64,000 bases of DNA from Tubulanus polymorphus (lineage: Eukaryota > Nemertea > Palaeonemertea > Tubulaniformes > Tubulanidae), in NCBI RefSeq assembly GCF_964204645.1, contig NC_134026.1, forward strand, positions 19,238,650 through 19,302,649, read 5' to 3'. Below the pieces are notes generated by a model, which saw nothing but the letters and a program-made list of their open reading frames with translations, did no database searches and had not been told where the DNA came from. The translations under genes and the position numbers were made by a program. Position 1 is the first letter of the stretch, and each line of letters opens with the position of its first letter. Shown one piece after another: positions 41,921 through 54,950 of this stretch.

Positions 41921-44900
41921 TAAAACCGAGCCCAGTCACAGCATAAGCCCGAATGGCCTTCAGCCAAGCGGTTTAAAAGAAGAACTTGATATTTTGTCAT
42001 TTCATAGTTTAAACGAGGATTTTGATTGTTTTGTATGTGTGTTCTATACACCGATGGATTGGAAGGACAAACTTGCAGGTATTACATTAAGATGAAGTTA
42101 AATCCTAAAGTAACATTTTAATAGCAGTTCATAAAACAGGCTACAGGTAGTGATGAAAAGTGCCATTAACGTCAGGAACAACCTCTGTCAAACGACTTAT
42201 TGGCGCGATATTGAAAACTTTCCGCGTTTGTTTTTTCTTGTGGATTAATAAATGTATCCAACTAAACAAAAGTTGAGCGAATGACAATTTCATCAGCGGT
42301 GTCAGTCGTTTATTACGAGAGAGCGTATTAGGCATCGTATATTGAGATGTTTCAGCATATGGCGCTGTAGTCAAAACAAACATACCTAACCAGTTGGATA
42401 CGTATTTTCCTTTAATCTAATGTGAACCAGTATTTTGAATAAAGGCCGTCTTTAAATAATAATTGGCCTATATACACGGCAGGCCTACACCCGGTATAGC
42501 AACACAAAATAGGAAAAAGAAATGTGCAACAACTTTTCATTTTTCTTTACAAACTTGACACATTTTTTGATAAAGTCCTAGACATAGAACATAAGCGAAC
42601 ACTCTTCAAAGTAGATGAACCACGATTATTAACCATATGGCTGAGTTGAATATGAAATATATGAATAGTCCTACCATCCAAAATTAGATTTCATTCCGTT
42701 ATGAAGTAATGATATACACGGGAGGGATAGGGGTTACGAGGCATGACTTCCAGGTTGCGACATACATAAGGCTGTGTGGATGACCCTGCCCATCAGATTC
42801 TGTCTAGGTTCTTGTTGGAATAGAAAAAGACACGGAAACATCCATGGCTTATGTATGGTGCTCAGCTAACTGAGTATATCAGTACCTGTGCATGTTTAGG
42901 ATTTGACCAATCACTCGGATTGACTTGGTGTGGAAATGGTAGTTGAACGAACTAAGCGCCGGGCAGACATGTCAGGCCTTCTTTCAAAAACACATGCATC
43001 CCAAAATTCTCTACCCAAAGTCCAAAATCAATGAAAGCCCATTAGTGTGCTGCACAAAAAGCCTTTACAGCTCAGTTCAGGTCATCAATTCATTCATTTG
43101 TTCGTGAGATTTTTTTTCGTGAAAATCACGATGGAATCATTTTTACACATTCTTATGTGGGCAGCTGTAAAGGAAAGTCAAAGATGATTGTCACAACGGT
43201 CTCTTAGGGTTATGGAGGTTGGTCATCGTTTTTGCGAAAAACTCATCAAATAGTACTAATGGAAACGCTTGTGTAACCATAGTTACTCCAGTATGGCTAT
43301 CCATTATCATCTTGTAAATAGAGGTGCAATGAAAGTGTAATAAGAGTGATGATAGTGATAGGCTTCATCAATACGCCATGTCTATTCTTCCTCGAGACAC
43401 ACACCGCCATTATCACTTGTAGTCTATTAATGTATTTCGATTAGAAATTCATCCCTATAGCTTATAGATACGAGCAAACAAAAGATACAAGATCCTACAA
43501 ACTGAATCCCGAATCAATCGTAGTAGTAGTTTCTTTTCAACAAAAACAATTTAAAAGCGTTCATCTAAGAATTTTAGATGAAGTAAGTAAAACATTCATT
43601 AAAGAGGTTATTTTTACTAAGCTACAGCCACCCGGTAGAGCACCCAGTTCCACAGTTCTGAGTACAAATTTGGATGGAATGGAAATGTGCAAAAAAATCT
43701 AAACCTGAACTACGTAACAATATTTGCATAAATGATTATAAAACAACTATAGTCAGTATTCATTCCATATTTCACAGGAATATTCATCGATAGGACACAA
43801 ATGAATATTGATAGTAGGACACAAAATCAATAGATATCCTTGATTCGAAAAGTTGGTTTTCAGCAGGAAATCGATGCTAGATTTCTAATCTAGGCTACCT
43901 GGCATCGTAATTCTCTTGAATTTAATTTGAATGATGAATTAATTGAAATGAACTGAAAAGATTAATTAATTGCCAGATTTTCTTATGACGGGCTAAAATT
44001 CGAGACGAAATTTAACTGAATTGACTGAGGTATGTCCAAACTGAGTACACGTCCAACTGCTAAACCACTGCAAGGTCTTCCAGGGCAAGATCCGAGGGTC
44101 TAACCAGATATCTTTACGGCAAAAACTGATAAGAAAAAGGCATTTTGTTAGGACCCTTTCGACTTTTCTCCTGAATTTCATGTAAAATTGTTCTTTTCGA
44201 AAGTGCCTTTATATGATTAGTACGCCAGATTTTTAGTATCTTTAAGAAAAGACCCCCTCTCCCAAATCTGCCTCAATTTTTCTGACGTGATAAGAATTGC
44301 ATCTGTCATCACTTAAGTGTCAACACTAGCTTTCAGGCTTTTGTAGGTATTCACCGTTCACACACCACGCCTAGTCTTTGGTGTAAGCGCGGTAGGAAGA
44401 CTAATTAACGATGATTACAGTACGTAAGCAACTGTCAGTAAAATTAGACTAACAATGCGCTCGGAGAATGCGCGATTAAAATTTGAATACATTCCCATCT
44501 TTTCACACGCAAAATAACGCGGCCCCGCTCGATCATAATAATCAATCACCGAAATCATAACGTTCATCAGCGTGTAATCTATCAGCGACCGCGACAAAAT
44601 TGAAAGCCTACGATTATAATCAAATTACAACGATTCATCAAATGATTCGTATCAGTATTTCATCTCAAAAATATCCAGTCATTGTTGCTCAATATATAGC
44701 CATAATCATGCTAAAATAAAATGATTGTGGCTCTTGTTTCTCCCAATCGGCCAGGTCACTTCTGTAAACTGCAATAAAATTTGTAATCAGTTCATTTATA
44801 GCTGCCGAGTCTGTTATGGCTAGCTTAATCATGATTTAAAAAAAGTAATTCATAGGGTAGATAGGCGACCGGCCCGGTCACCTCTGAAGCTCAGTAGAAA

Positions 44901-47900
44901 TGAGAAATAAAGCACAAATATCTTATCAAGCCCATCTAGAAATGAATTTACTCAATGGTACCATGTTTTACGTAGGTTCTTCAAAATACCCTGTATGTGG
45001 TAGGACGGTTCCGCCCGGATCTGAATAGTCATTCTCTGTGTGTCTGTTTATCTGCAGTAGGGTTGGTGCTGCCTGGTGGCGCCATCTGTTTGTGTGTTGC
45101 TGTGTTCATTCCCCTTCCGGGTCGAATGAGGTAGCATTTAATGTAAATATATTCTGCAAATTTGTCGAATTTACGCGTTCGTTTTTGTCTTACTGCAGGT
45201 TGTTTGGAGCGGACCTTTGAACCGACCTTAGTCTTCGCGGATTGTGCGTCGGAATCGGATTTGCCAGATCGAAGTGCGGCTCCTTCGAAAGGGAGCTAGT
45301 TTACCCCTCTACGTCTATGTTCCGTGTTAATAAGAGGAATAGTTCTTCCCCTCTGCAGAATTAGAGTTATGACATGTATAATGTGAATATGACGCAAGCC
45401 ATGTTTCCGGAACAACTAGGCAGCAAAGGAGGAGTTAGGCAACCTTAAATCTATTTTTGCTGCTAATGGCTACGGGGAATATATCGAATGAGATGGCTGA
45501 GAAACCATTTCCTTTTTCATGTGAACAACCGAGAATCCTAAACAAGATCAGCTATTATTAGCCACATCAAGAAAAGCCTATTTATTTATAAACATGTCGC
45601 AGAGTTTTTCAATGATATCTTGCGGCTATGAAAAATGTGCACAAATATGCTACGCCAAACTGAAATAGGGATGTCGCATATTTGCAACTGCAAACTGGAG
45701 TAGAGAGGGTTACATTAGCCTCAAATAAGTTGGTCCTGTTGGGCCTAATCAGGATCAATTGGAACCAATGAAATTCATCCAAATTTATACGAAATACAAA
45801 CATACAGGCCTAGGCTATTATTTCACATGGCCAAAATCTAAATTATGACGGTGGATCACAAATAACGTCCAAATTAAGCAGGGTCTCTAATAGGCTAAAG
45901 AAAAGACCTTCAAAATTCATATTTCGCCAACCTTTACACGACTAGAAGATAGGATAACATCAAGCAGGGGTGGATCTAGCTTTTGGGAAAAGGGGAGTCG
46001 CACATGGAATATTGGGTCACTACTGACATGCATTTGAGGCCCGTAATGACAACGCAGCCATCATCAGACTAAAATGGAGATAGTGTGTCCTCCCAAAGAA
46101 ACTTTTGAAAAATCAGAGACGCCTAGGTACATTCTGAGCACTTTTCTGGTTGAAATATGGAATGAAATATGCTCACAATTTCACCATTTTCTAAATAAAT
46201 CTTGGGGAGATAATTCCAAGGTTACTTGGTCGAAAAAAGGGGTCCCGCGATTCCTACACACCCCCTGACACATTTTTACTATTGCGGCACACAAGTCGTA
46301 ATAGTCTGAATTAGCCAATTAGATTCATAATCAGGCTAGATTACAACATCACCCTCTCTATCATCACTACCAGTATCCATCAGTTACCGACCCTACTTAG
46401 TTATAGGCTTTGGCACTATTCAACCTAAACTGACTAGGTTTACCTTTGTGATGGTACTGCACACAGTAATCTGAATGGTTGTCACTGGAAATATCCAATC
46501 ATGAAAGTAAACAGTTCAGCTATAAGGGCTATCATTAGGCTAGTACGATAAGCCCCTCTATGTCTAAGCTTAAAAGATCGAGCGTAGCCTACAAAAGCTT
46601 TTGTTCTTAACGATAGAGTATGTTACATAAATACATAATAATCATTCTTAAGAAATTTTAGCTGTAATGAGTGATGGATTACTGAAATATAGGTGATTGG
46701 AAAGTGTCAATTTGAAGGAATTCTCACATCGCATAGTTAGTCTGACACACATGTAGATGGCGCTGATGATGACACAATAGGGGCTTCATGCTGAATTCAA
46801 GCCAGTGCAAATTTCTAGTTTCATGTTGATATACATGGTATTTAAAGTTTTAGTTAACCCTGTTTATTTTATATTACCGGCTTAAATGCGTAGTACATTC
46901 ATCAGCATGTGGTTTATGTCTCTTAGAGGCGTGGGAAACACTACTGATCATCTTAGTAGTCGTGTTTACCTTGCCGGTTACCGCGCTGTACTGCGCCGAT
47001 TGGAGGTAAAAAAATTGTGTCTTATCTAGATTATATCTAAATGATTAACAGTTCTGATGAAAATAATGATAATACCAATGTTTAATCGTGAATTCAGATG
47101 ACATCCAACTAGGAAAAAAAACTGATAAAACTTACACTGACAATGCCGAAATGCGTGCACCGCACATTCACTGTAGCCCGCATTACATCACAGGCATAGC
47201 AAGTAGTCAGTGAGTGTTCAAAAAATTAGTGCACCTGTTATTCATTTTTCAAACTCATAGTAGGCCTACCCACTATCTGTTTTTGGTCTTTAGACCTCTT
47301 CTGGCAATGTTTAAATGCAACTGGTTATTCTGTCTAATGTCTATTTATTAATGGATGAGAATGTAAAAATTCAAGAAATTTCACAAAATGGAGGATTTTC
47401 TCTCTCATTCAACTGGACTTAAGGAGTCTTTTTGCCAATCCATCTAATTGGTACAGAACTGGAAATATATCGGATATTCAGTTGTTGTCCGCGACTTTTG
47501 GCATTCTGTTAAGACATAAATGAGGTATGTATCCCAAAAAGTAAGCAAAATATCCCAGAAAAACAGGTCTCATCCATTAATAAATAGACATTAGGCCTAT
47601 TATTGCGTTAAGGACAAGGTCACTTGTGTGGCGCTAATCTTATCAAAAGAATACTGTTATGGTTCGGTTAGGTACATAAACCATTTAGGGACACGTAAAA
47701 ACTGCAGTTGCGTCGGAAAAATTCTGCTAGCACTAACCTGTCAAATTTTTAATTTTTTGTTTCGTTTCGTGGTGGTGCCTTTTTTTCGGCTTTTTGTCCC
47801 TGCTACGATCCTGTTTGTTAATAGCCAGGCCTAAGTCATTAAACGTGCATAATAAGGCCGTGTGGTATTATTCATCAATCCATTTTTGATACGGAATATA

Positions 47901-48714
47901 ACTTAGTTTCACTAATTGATTTAACAACGTCAACGACCACAACAACAACGTCAACGACAACGTCGCCAATCAAGTCAACCCCGCCGATCTTTTCTTAAAC
48001 CTTTTCTTGCTAATTCTAGAAATGTCACGTGCTAATATCCTGCTCACGAAGATATCCTTCGCCAGAATCGACCAAAATTAGTCCATAAGATGATGCTTGT
48101 GACTACACACGCGAAATATCGGTAAAGTTTCCAGCAGTCATCGATGAATCGTACGCGCGGTTAGCCTGTAGTAAGCAGGAGGCCGCCATATTTAAACAAC
48201 GAGCACTTGTCCATCCGTTGCCAGGGAGGTTCAGCCAATTTAGGTTCGAATCCTCTAAATGATACCTCGAAACTGCAGCTATATCAGATATTGAATATAC
48301 TTCTCTTTTTCAATGCTTGTGTAAGATCACTCATGATAAGTAGGAATTATAAGTGCAGAATCTAAATTTAGACAAACTAAGTTTAATTGAATCTTAGTGA
48401 AGGTTCCTTTGGTTAAAAACGACCGTAAGATACCACCCGCGAATGCGCGAATTGCGGAACAGGCCTCTGTCGTGTGAGACTACGGACGGCCTATATGCAA
48501 AATCAATGATCTATCATCATCCATTTATGAAAATAAATATATCTTCATTGTTTGTCAGGACCCGAACCGAATATATACCTTTGGGTATTCCAAAACCATG
48601 GTCACGGAGGGTCCCTGTGTCTGTGACTTGAATATGTTAGTTTTTAGTACCTAGCCGTGGTACGGAACCGTAACAACGACTGGTATTCAGACTATGAATA
48701 TGTATGTAGGCTTA

Positions 48715-49448
48715 AGGCGCGTTCACACGACGAAATTTAGACCGGTCTAACTTTGGTCCGGTCCAATTTAGACCGGACCAAGTGTTCACACGGGCAAAAA
48801 TACCGTTCCAAATTAGACCGGTCTAGTTTAGACCGGTCTAATTTGGCACGGTCGTAAAGAGCGAACCAGGTCCGGACCAAATTTTGGACCGGTCTAAATA
48901 TGCGTGTGTGTGGACAGAAACTGGTACCAGGTCCGGTCTAAATCGTAATTCTGAATCTCTGCGGTAGATGTCGCAACCTCTGCGGTTGAGTGTGAGTCCA
49001 GTTTATTAAGTTTTAAATGCTTTTATTACCGTTTATGTAATCATTTTCAAGTACTCTTTTTCCTCCCTATTCAATGGAAATGTTTGCAGCGTAATTCGTA
49101 TTCGTATATCGCGATCATCATCCGTTTTACTGCCGTGCTTTGAACCGTGTTTAAACGACATTAAGAGTTTCAGCATGATAGAATAAAATCGATTTCGCAA
49201 AAATGGATAAACCTGACAGACGATCGAATTGGTCAAATGAAGAATGTCTTGCTCTTCTTGGAATATGGAAGCAAGACTTCACCCAGGCGCAATTAATCAT
49301 TTAGCAGATGGTGACATCTTGTGGGCCCGGTGACAAGCGATTTTATCACCGCGTGTCAAAACGCCGTGTGAACGCTCACCAAAATTTGGTCCGGTCCAGG
49401 TACGGACCCATTTAGACCGGTCTAACTAGTTGTCGTGTGAACGCGGCT
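48715..49448. mobile_element. Harbinger-like MITE, family A copy 2 (734 bp)
   Basis: Ends are inverted: AGGCGCGTTCACACGAC on the left against AGCCGCGTTCACACGAC read from the right, flanked by TTA on both sides (48712-48714 and 49449-49451). Subterminal sequence repeats the palindrome AGACCGGTCTAA many times. A 3-bp TWA duplication is the hallmark of PIF/Harbinger. It carries a short Myb/SANT-like frame. Confidence 0.8.
49203..49304 (+). pseudogene. Myb/SANT-like remnant inside MITE family A
   Basis: A 33-codon frame contains SNWSNEECLALLGIWKQDF and then stops. W-S-N-E-E-x-x-x-L-L-x-x-W is the first helix of trihelix/Myb-type domains such as those encoded next to Harbinger transposases. Only the first helices remain, so it is a fragment and not a functional gene. 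Confidence 0.55.
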
Positions 49449-49453
49449 TTAAT

Positions 49454-49488
49454 CTTGGAGTAATCATTTGTCAAATGATTACTCCAAG
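49454..49488. repeat. Perfect 35-nt palindrome beside a MITE end
   Basis: CTTGGAGTAATCATTTG, one T, then CAAATGATTACTCCAAG. It starts 3 nt after the right target duplication of the family A element. Confidence 0.8.
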
Positions 49489-50884
49489 GCTTAATATAGC
49501 AGAAACGGATCCTTTCCCCTCACGCGCGCGAGAAGCGACTGTAGTACATTCATTGTCGACGATTGATCTTGACTTTCAGGGCCGGATTCGACCCTAGAAT
49601 ATTCACCATGGTTGCTCGGACTGGAAACCATTCCTATCCGATGTGAAGATAGAATTTTCGTTAAATGATTTGTAGTCAAATGAATTTTCAATTTAAAACG
49701 ATCAAAGTCCAAATAGTGGAACGGTTCAGTTGCGTGAAAAAATTGAGAAAACATAACTTGCGGTGAAATACCACTCAAAAGGCAAAATGGATTTTCATCT
49801 CAAATGATCATGCATTCACGCCAACTGCAAGCGTGACTTAGTATTCAAGGTCCCTTGGCAATTTCGTGGAATAATATAATCCAGCCAGTGAATTTATGGG
49901 CCAAGGGTAGAATTTTATATTTTCTGATCTGTAAGAACCCTGTTCGTCGGAAACACTCAAACCGGTCGTGCGTTGAGCGTATACGTAACCTCAAACTTCG
50001 TCCGGTAAGTCCACAAAAACGACACTTTTTTGTCAGTCTTCCCGATCTTATATTACCTCGCTTGGCCAGTCCGTGTGAACTTCACTCAACTCAGCCTTAT
50101 CGATGACCATTGAATTACGGAGAAATTCCTTAAGATACAAATTCAAACGGCTGTCTTTTTCAGGGATTGTAAAATATGTTTTCATTAAATCGATCACGCA
50201 GAGGTTTATTTCCAGATAGAAAAAATACACAAATTCCAAAATACACAAATCTCCCCTTTCGCTACTCGTGGAAAGTGCCTCTTCTTTATAATCATTACCC
50301 TTTTCATCGGGTGCTACCCCTCAATATAAGCTCTGGATCCGCCCCTTGACTTGACTAAATACTTCGGGAAATCAGAAAAAAATGCAGAATGGCTTACTTT
50401 CGAATGGGGGTGCTGGGGCCCTCCCACAAAAAAAAATTTTGAAAATTCAATCGCCGGAGATGCGTTTTGGCCGGGGCCAATCGATCTGAATATCCAACTA
50501 TGCCACATTTTGCCTATTTTCATTATCTATCTCGACTATTTACATCTGACTTCCTAATTCGCACTGCGACCCACTTGTCATCGTCAAGAAAATTTACTTT
50601 ATTCATGACTTGAAGTGAACTGATATTAATCTCCAGTGTAGAGTTAACAAATAAAAACCCACAGTAGTACCGGTACTTTATTCATAATTCATTTATTTCA
50701 AGTCTGTATAATCCATCATAGATTACATTGAGATAACATTATACGCATCATGTAATAAGAAAGAAAAGGAAACAGTCGGTGATACCGGTTAATGTCAGTA
50801 ACTTCCCGCTACGTGCGCGAGAAGGCCAATTTTCGCGAATCTAGTTCCCTATCGTATGTTGGCTGATTCGGGCCACACCGAGAT

Positions 50885-51160
50885 TTTCGATCTCGAAAAA
50901 TCTAAAAACAAACTTGACAGTGAGCAAACAAATATCAACGCGAGAAAAGAAATTTCTGCGCGAGAAAACAGAAATATATTGTTTTCTCGCCCGAAATATT
51001 TGTTTTCTCGCGTTAATTTTTGTTTTGGCGGTGCGAGAAAATAAACTTCTTTTGGCGACCCCACTAAAACAAATATCAACGCAGGGAAGTGTGATGAGAC
51101 ACTTCCCTGATCAACGCAAGAAAACAAATATTTAGCGCAAGAAAACAAACTATCTTGTTT
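50885..51160. repeat. Clustered GCGAGAAAACA/GTTTTCTCGC inverted motifs
   Basis: Several copies of GCGAGAAAACA and its reverse complement, mixed with AAACAAATATCAACGC words, and a GGGAAGTGT...ACACTTCCC stem near 51085-51105. It looks like an AT-rich foldback element lying just downstream of DYNLT5. Confidence 0.55.
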
Positions 51161-51418
51161 TCTATCGGGTAGTTATAATTTACAACAGTTCAATATGATT
51201 TGGCGAGTAAGTACATGTATAAAACTATTTCCAACCCGATACTTTTTGACTCTAATTAAATCTTTGATCCAAACTACAAGAAACTCCAACTCCATCTAAT
51301 AAAATCACTTTTCAAGCATCAGAACTCCTGATTCCGTGGAAATGTCTGGAAAAAACCCCATAACAAAGAGCTGCCAAAATAGCGATCTATTTGCATGTAA
51401 CGAGCGACGCGGGGATTT

Positions 51419-51622
51419 TTAGTCCATGTAAATTCCGTAAACTGTTCCGACTGCAAACAAATCTTTGTTTTTAAAGTCACTGGTGGCGCTAGTGTCGACA
51501 CTGGCGTCCCATAAGCACCTACTGCTCAGGAGTAGCCCCTGTTGCTTTTGTTGTCCGATGTTTACTAAACAAATTATCTTGTAACGCGGTATCCGCAGAT
51601 CTTTCACCTTTCCTTTGATCAC
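51419..51622 (-). CDS. DYNLT5: DYNLT5 last coding exon
   Basis: Acceptor ATTTACAG|GTGATC and stop TAA at 51421-51419. It begins VIKGKVKDLRIPRYKIICLV and continues NIGQQKQQG, RCLWDASVDT and LFAVGTVYGIYMD. This is the second half of the Tctex1 domain, 67 codons plus stop, phase 0 in. Confidence 0.93.
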   Translation of the reverse strand: MIKGKVKDLRIPRYKIICLVNIGQQKQQGLLLSSRCLWDASVDTSATSDFKNKDLFAVGTVYGIYMD

Positions 51623-54530
51623 CTGTAAATATATAAACCAAACAAGTCAACGCAAAATTATGTAGGTCACCGATTTTTCTTGTATTGAAGGAAATTCGAG
51701 ATTTCCCTGATGACGGCCTGGCCATTTCATTATTTCAGCGACTTCAGTCAATTCGATTGACTCGATATATATTTCAACCATGAACCATTTTGAATTCGGT
51801 GCAAGTTCGTACATATTTCAAGGTCATGTAAAATTTTCATTGTCAATCTGGTTTAGTGTGTAGTAAATGCACCTCTGAAATCGTTTTACTCATTAATTTG
51901 CACATTTCCGGCTCGTAAGTTTCGTGGGCTAGATAGTTTTCCAGCGTTTCCTTGATCATCTCGGTTACCGCCTGCTGGGGAAACGATTTGTTTGGTTTCA
52001 GCTGATAGGTGTTCTCTAATCTCACATGCGGGCCGTGCATCCCAATCTCAGACGGCTCGTCCGCGTAGGATATCGTGCTCATAGATCTAAGAAAAATCGA
52101 AAAATATCGATCAATTAAAAACAAAAACTAGGAGTATATAATGCCAATACCGAGAAGTCGGAGCCACCTGACAAAAAATCAATTTAACTCGTCAAATCAC
52201 GGACTCTAAAACGAATCGTTTTTTAGTCCACGGTTAAAATGTAACCATTATTGGTGTGTCCAAGGGTACGGACATCGCCGCCCTATATCGAGGTGAACTT
52301 TTGGAAATTCCAGATGAGCTTTTCCAAAGAAAACACTAATTCACATTTCATATACGCAATTTTTCCAAGCAGAATGTCTAGCTTGGATTTTCAAATATTT
52401 TGTGGAGGGCTTCGTTTATCAGAATATAGAAATATGACCTATACAGAAAAAAATGAGTATGGTTATTTCCCGTGTAATACATTCATACATTTAATGTAAA
52501 CGCTCAGTCCTCAGATAATCACGTTTTTCATGTGTGTGCACGGATGTTACCTGATTTCAACTCGGGCTTATCCTGTATAATGTATACTTTAGGGGAAGAA
52601 TTGGAATTATTCGAACAAAATGTTGCGATAGAAATATCCAATATGGCATGCTACCGGAATTGGAACTCATACAAAATTCATTCGGAGGCGTGATTATTTC
52701 CGCAAATTGTCGCGATTTTCAGATCTGCGCCATAACAACGGTTGGAAGCGTCAATAATTGATGCATCCGATGAACGAATGATAAATATCAACCGACGTAC
52801 ACGGCCGAATGATCGTCTGTCAATACCTGTTTTCCAATAATCAGTTAAGCCTAAAGACGTCAATGAATCATTTAGAATACTCCAATTTGAGCAGGGTGAA
52901 CCTGCTAAGATCAGTATTCCATCTATAGAAACCGGTGGTCAACTTGTTGAGCGATTTAGGGTTCTGAATAGGAAATGTTGAAATGGAAATATTTGGAAGA
53001 AATTCACCGATTTGACCGTCGCGATTTTGTAAACTAGGTTGTGTTTCTCGGGCGCTATTCAAATATATATGATGTTTGAATGAATGTAAAAATCAAACTG
53101 GTCTTAAAATTATAATTTATAAAAATGTTTCATCTCTTCATACCATTCATTTTTCACCTCCGGTTATATGGTATATGTTGTAACGTTGTATGATCTCTTA
53201 TTACACAAAAGCGTTTTTTCGAAGCACATCTTTCAACTATCATCGTGAAGTGTTTTCTTCTGTTAAGGGTTTACCGTTAATACGAAAAAAATCCAAAAGG
53301 CATATAACGCATCAATCCGAAGGATTGGATCATTTATATGACGCTTTGGTGTGATTCTTACCCGCGTTTCGCGAGGGTAGCTCTCCGCTCGCTGCCGGCA
53401 GAAGCCATCGACATCACACTGAATCGCTTCTTCAGAAGACTAGAGGCCCGATCCCGCGCCACGACATCTGAGCTGCTCGGCTCCCTGGACATACGACGCC
53501 GGTCTGACATTGTTTTTTTTTCTGAGATTTCCTAAAAAAGAATATGTTAATACATCGGTCGAAATAAATCAATTCTTTACGTTATAAATTTCCTAGTCGG
53601 AAAAGATTATTCACCTGAATAGGAATGTGCTTTCAAACGCTTCGACCGATTGCAGTTCTTTTTTTGCAGAACGGGGTCGAGAATGTGCGCCTTTAATACG
53701 AAAAAGTAGGTACAATTTGAAAGACTGATCAAATTATTCAGTCAATTATACGTCATCAATTACTCTTTCTGTCTATTTGTATGCCATGGGAAAAACGTGG
53801 CGAAATCGTCCAGACAGAACGAGATCTAACTACTAGCTGAATGCATATGATTCACAGCATTGCTTAGCTTTACACGTTAATTGAGGAAAAATCTTAGAAT
53901 TTTGACTTAATTTTCCCTCGTATAATACAAAGTTAGCACAAACTTGAAGTAGGCCCTTAGTTAGTTTGACAAACAAGGTTAAACTGTAAAAATTGTACAT
54001 GTATTTCTATTCTTCCTGACCTACCCGCAAGACCTACCTACTTATAAGGAATAACTATGCAGTAGAAAATGAAGAAGGAATTGCCTCTAGGAATTACAGT
54101 TTGAACAAATACCACATTCCTGAGACAGGCGTCCATTTGCATTATATACGATATTTTAGAATTCCTTTTATAGTCTATGTTTAGCCTCATTAATTTGATC
54201 CCGACTAGAAATGGGACCTCTATTTAAAGGCAGGATCTTTTTGTATCGAAAAAATACGAAAATCAATAGCTGATAATTTTCCATTCGTTCACTAAAAATG
54301 ATTGAATTTTTTAGAACCATCGTCAAGAATGTAGTAAAATAGTATATACGTAGCAAAACACGATACAAAATCGGGATATAAAATCAGAAAATAACTATAC
54401 ATCTGCAGCCATTGACAAAAATCGAAAAGATGGCTTTCCGAAAATAAGATACTCACCGATCGATGTAATACACTTTCTCCGGCGGATGTGACACAAAAGA
54501 AAGCGTTTTATCAAGTGTCTCGGTCTCTTC
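51419..54530 (-). CDS. DYNLT5: Tctex1-family dynein light chain, DYNLT5 type (gene-level)
   Basis: Exons 54530-54457 (probably 5' UTR or N-terminal), 52086-51873 and 51622-51419. From the first ATG in frame (52082) the protein is 137 residues: MSTISYADEPSE, ENTYQLKPNKSFP, then a complete Tctex1 fold including YEPEMCKLMSKTISE, IPRYKIICLVNIGQ, RCLWDASVDT and a C-terminal FAVGTVYGIYMD before TAA. Human DYNLT5 (TCTEX1D1) shares the SMSTxSY start, ENTYQL, YEPE, TISEVIK and IPRYK blocks; that comparison is from memory of the family. Tctex1 proteins serve as light chains of dynein motors, some of them ciliary. The gene lies 4 kb downstream of ULK4 in the same orientation. Confidence 0.9.
51873..52086 (-). 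CDS. DYNLT5: DYNLT5 exon with probable start codon
   Basis: Acceptor TTTTCTTAG|ATCTAT and donor GAG|GTGCAT (phase 0). The ATG at 52082 begins MSTISYADEP; the Tctex1 region follows from ENTYQLKP to KLMSKTISE. The exon is also open upstream through R-S into the 54457 exon, so a longer N-terminus is possible. Confidence 0.9.
52087..54456 (-). other. Intron or 5' flank of DYNLT5
   Basis: AT-rich with no coding exon or recognisable repeat. It would be the intron joining the 54457 and 52086 exons. Confidence 0.5.
54457..54530 (-). CDS. DYNLT5: Candidate upstream DYNLT5 exon
   Basis: Strong donor CGATCG|GTGAGT, phase 2, fits the next exon (CG|A = Arg). The open frame reads EETETLDKTLSFVSHPPEKV then YYIDR. 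A TAG sits at the acceptor, so either an upstream coding exon feeds it or the stretch is 5' UTR and translation starts at 52082. The human relative has an N-terminal extension here, which favours coding. Confidence 0.5.
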
Positions 54531-54856
54531 CTAATAACACGCGACGGGCGAGAGATAAATGTATGGATTTCGCCGCCGTTTCCACGGTTGCACACCGCCG
54601 GGCAAAAACAAATATCAAACCGATAACAACGGATAGCGCAAACCCCGACAACACTTTGCAACACGTTACCATATTTACCAAGTCAAGGAGGCTACAACTG
54701 CTCATAATAGGAAATTATTTGTCGTATCAAAATAATCGCGTTTACTTTGTTTAAAGCTGGCTGGCGGGCGCATATCCAACACCACTGAAGTATATATTTG
54801 TAGATTTAAGGGTTCTGACTGTGCTTTTGCATACTGCACTTAAGCGTTTAGCAACG

Positions 54857-54867
54857 ATATATATAAT

Positions 54868-54948
<81 letters not shown>
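54857..54948. repeat. (AT)n microsatellite
   Basis: About 90 bp of nearly pure AT dinucleotide, broken by two ATAATAT interruptions. Intergenic, upstream of DYNLT5. Confidence 0.95.

Positions 54949-54950
<2 letters not shown>

Larger units (their letters stand above)
40981..51418. other. Intergenic region between RP1-like and DYNLT5
   Basis: About 10 kb without a supportable gene. It contains hairpin copy 3, family A copy 2, the 35-nt palindrome, the GCGAGAAAACA cluster, and CpG-rich patches near 44400-44600, 45000-45350 and 47920-48250. The latter has GCCGCCATATTTAAAC at 48182-48197, a possible promoter-like element, but no exon follows. Confidence 0.55.

Noticed and set aside
48225-48260. 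tRNA-like GGTTCGAATCC
   Set aside because: A T-loop-like string only; no D-arm, anticodon arm or acceptor stem can be formed around it.
49491-49778. Minus-strand frame of 95 codons
   Set aside because: Protein-like composition but no splice partners and no family recognised; next to a MITE.
54488-54754. Overlapping frames on both strands upstream of DYNLT5
   Set aside because: Only the short minus exon 54530-54457 fits the phase of DYNLT5.
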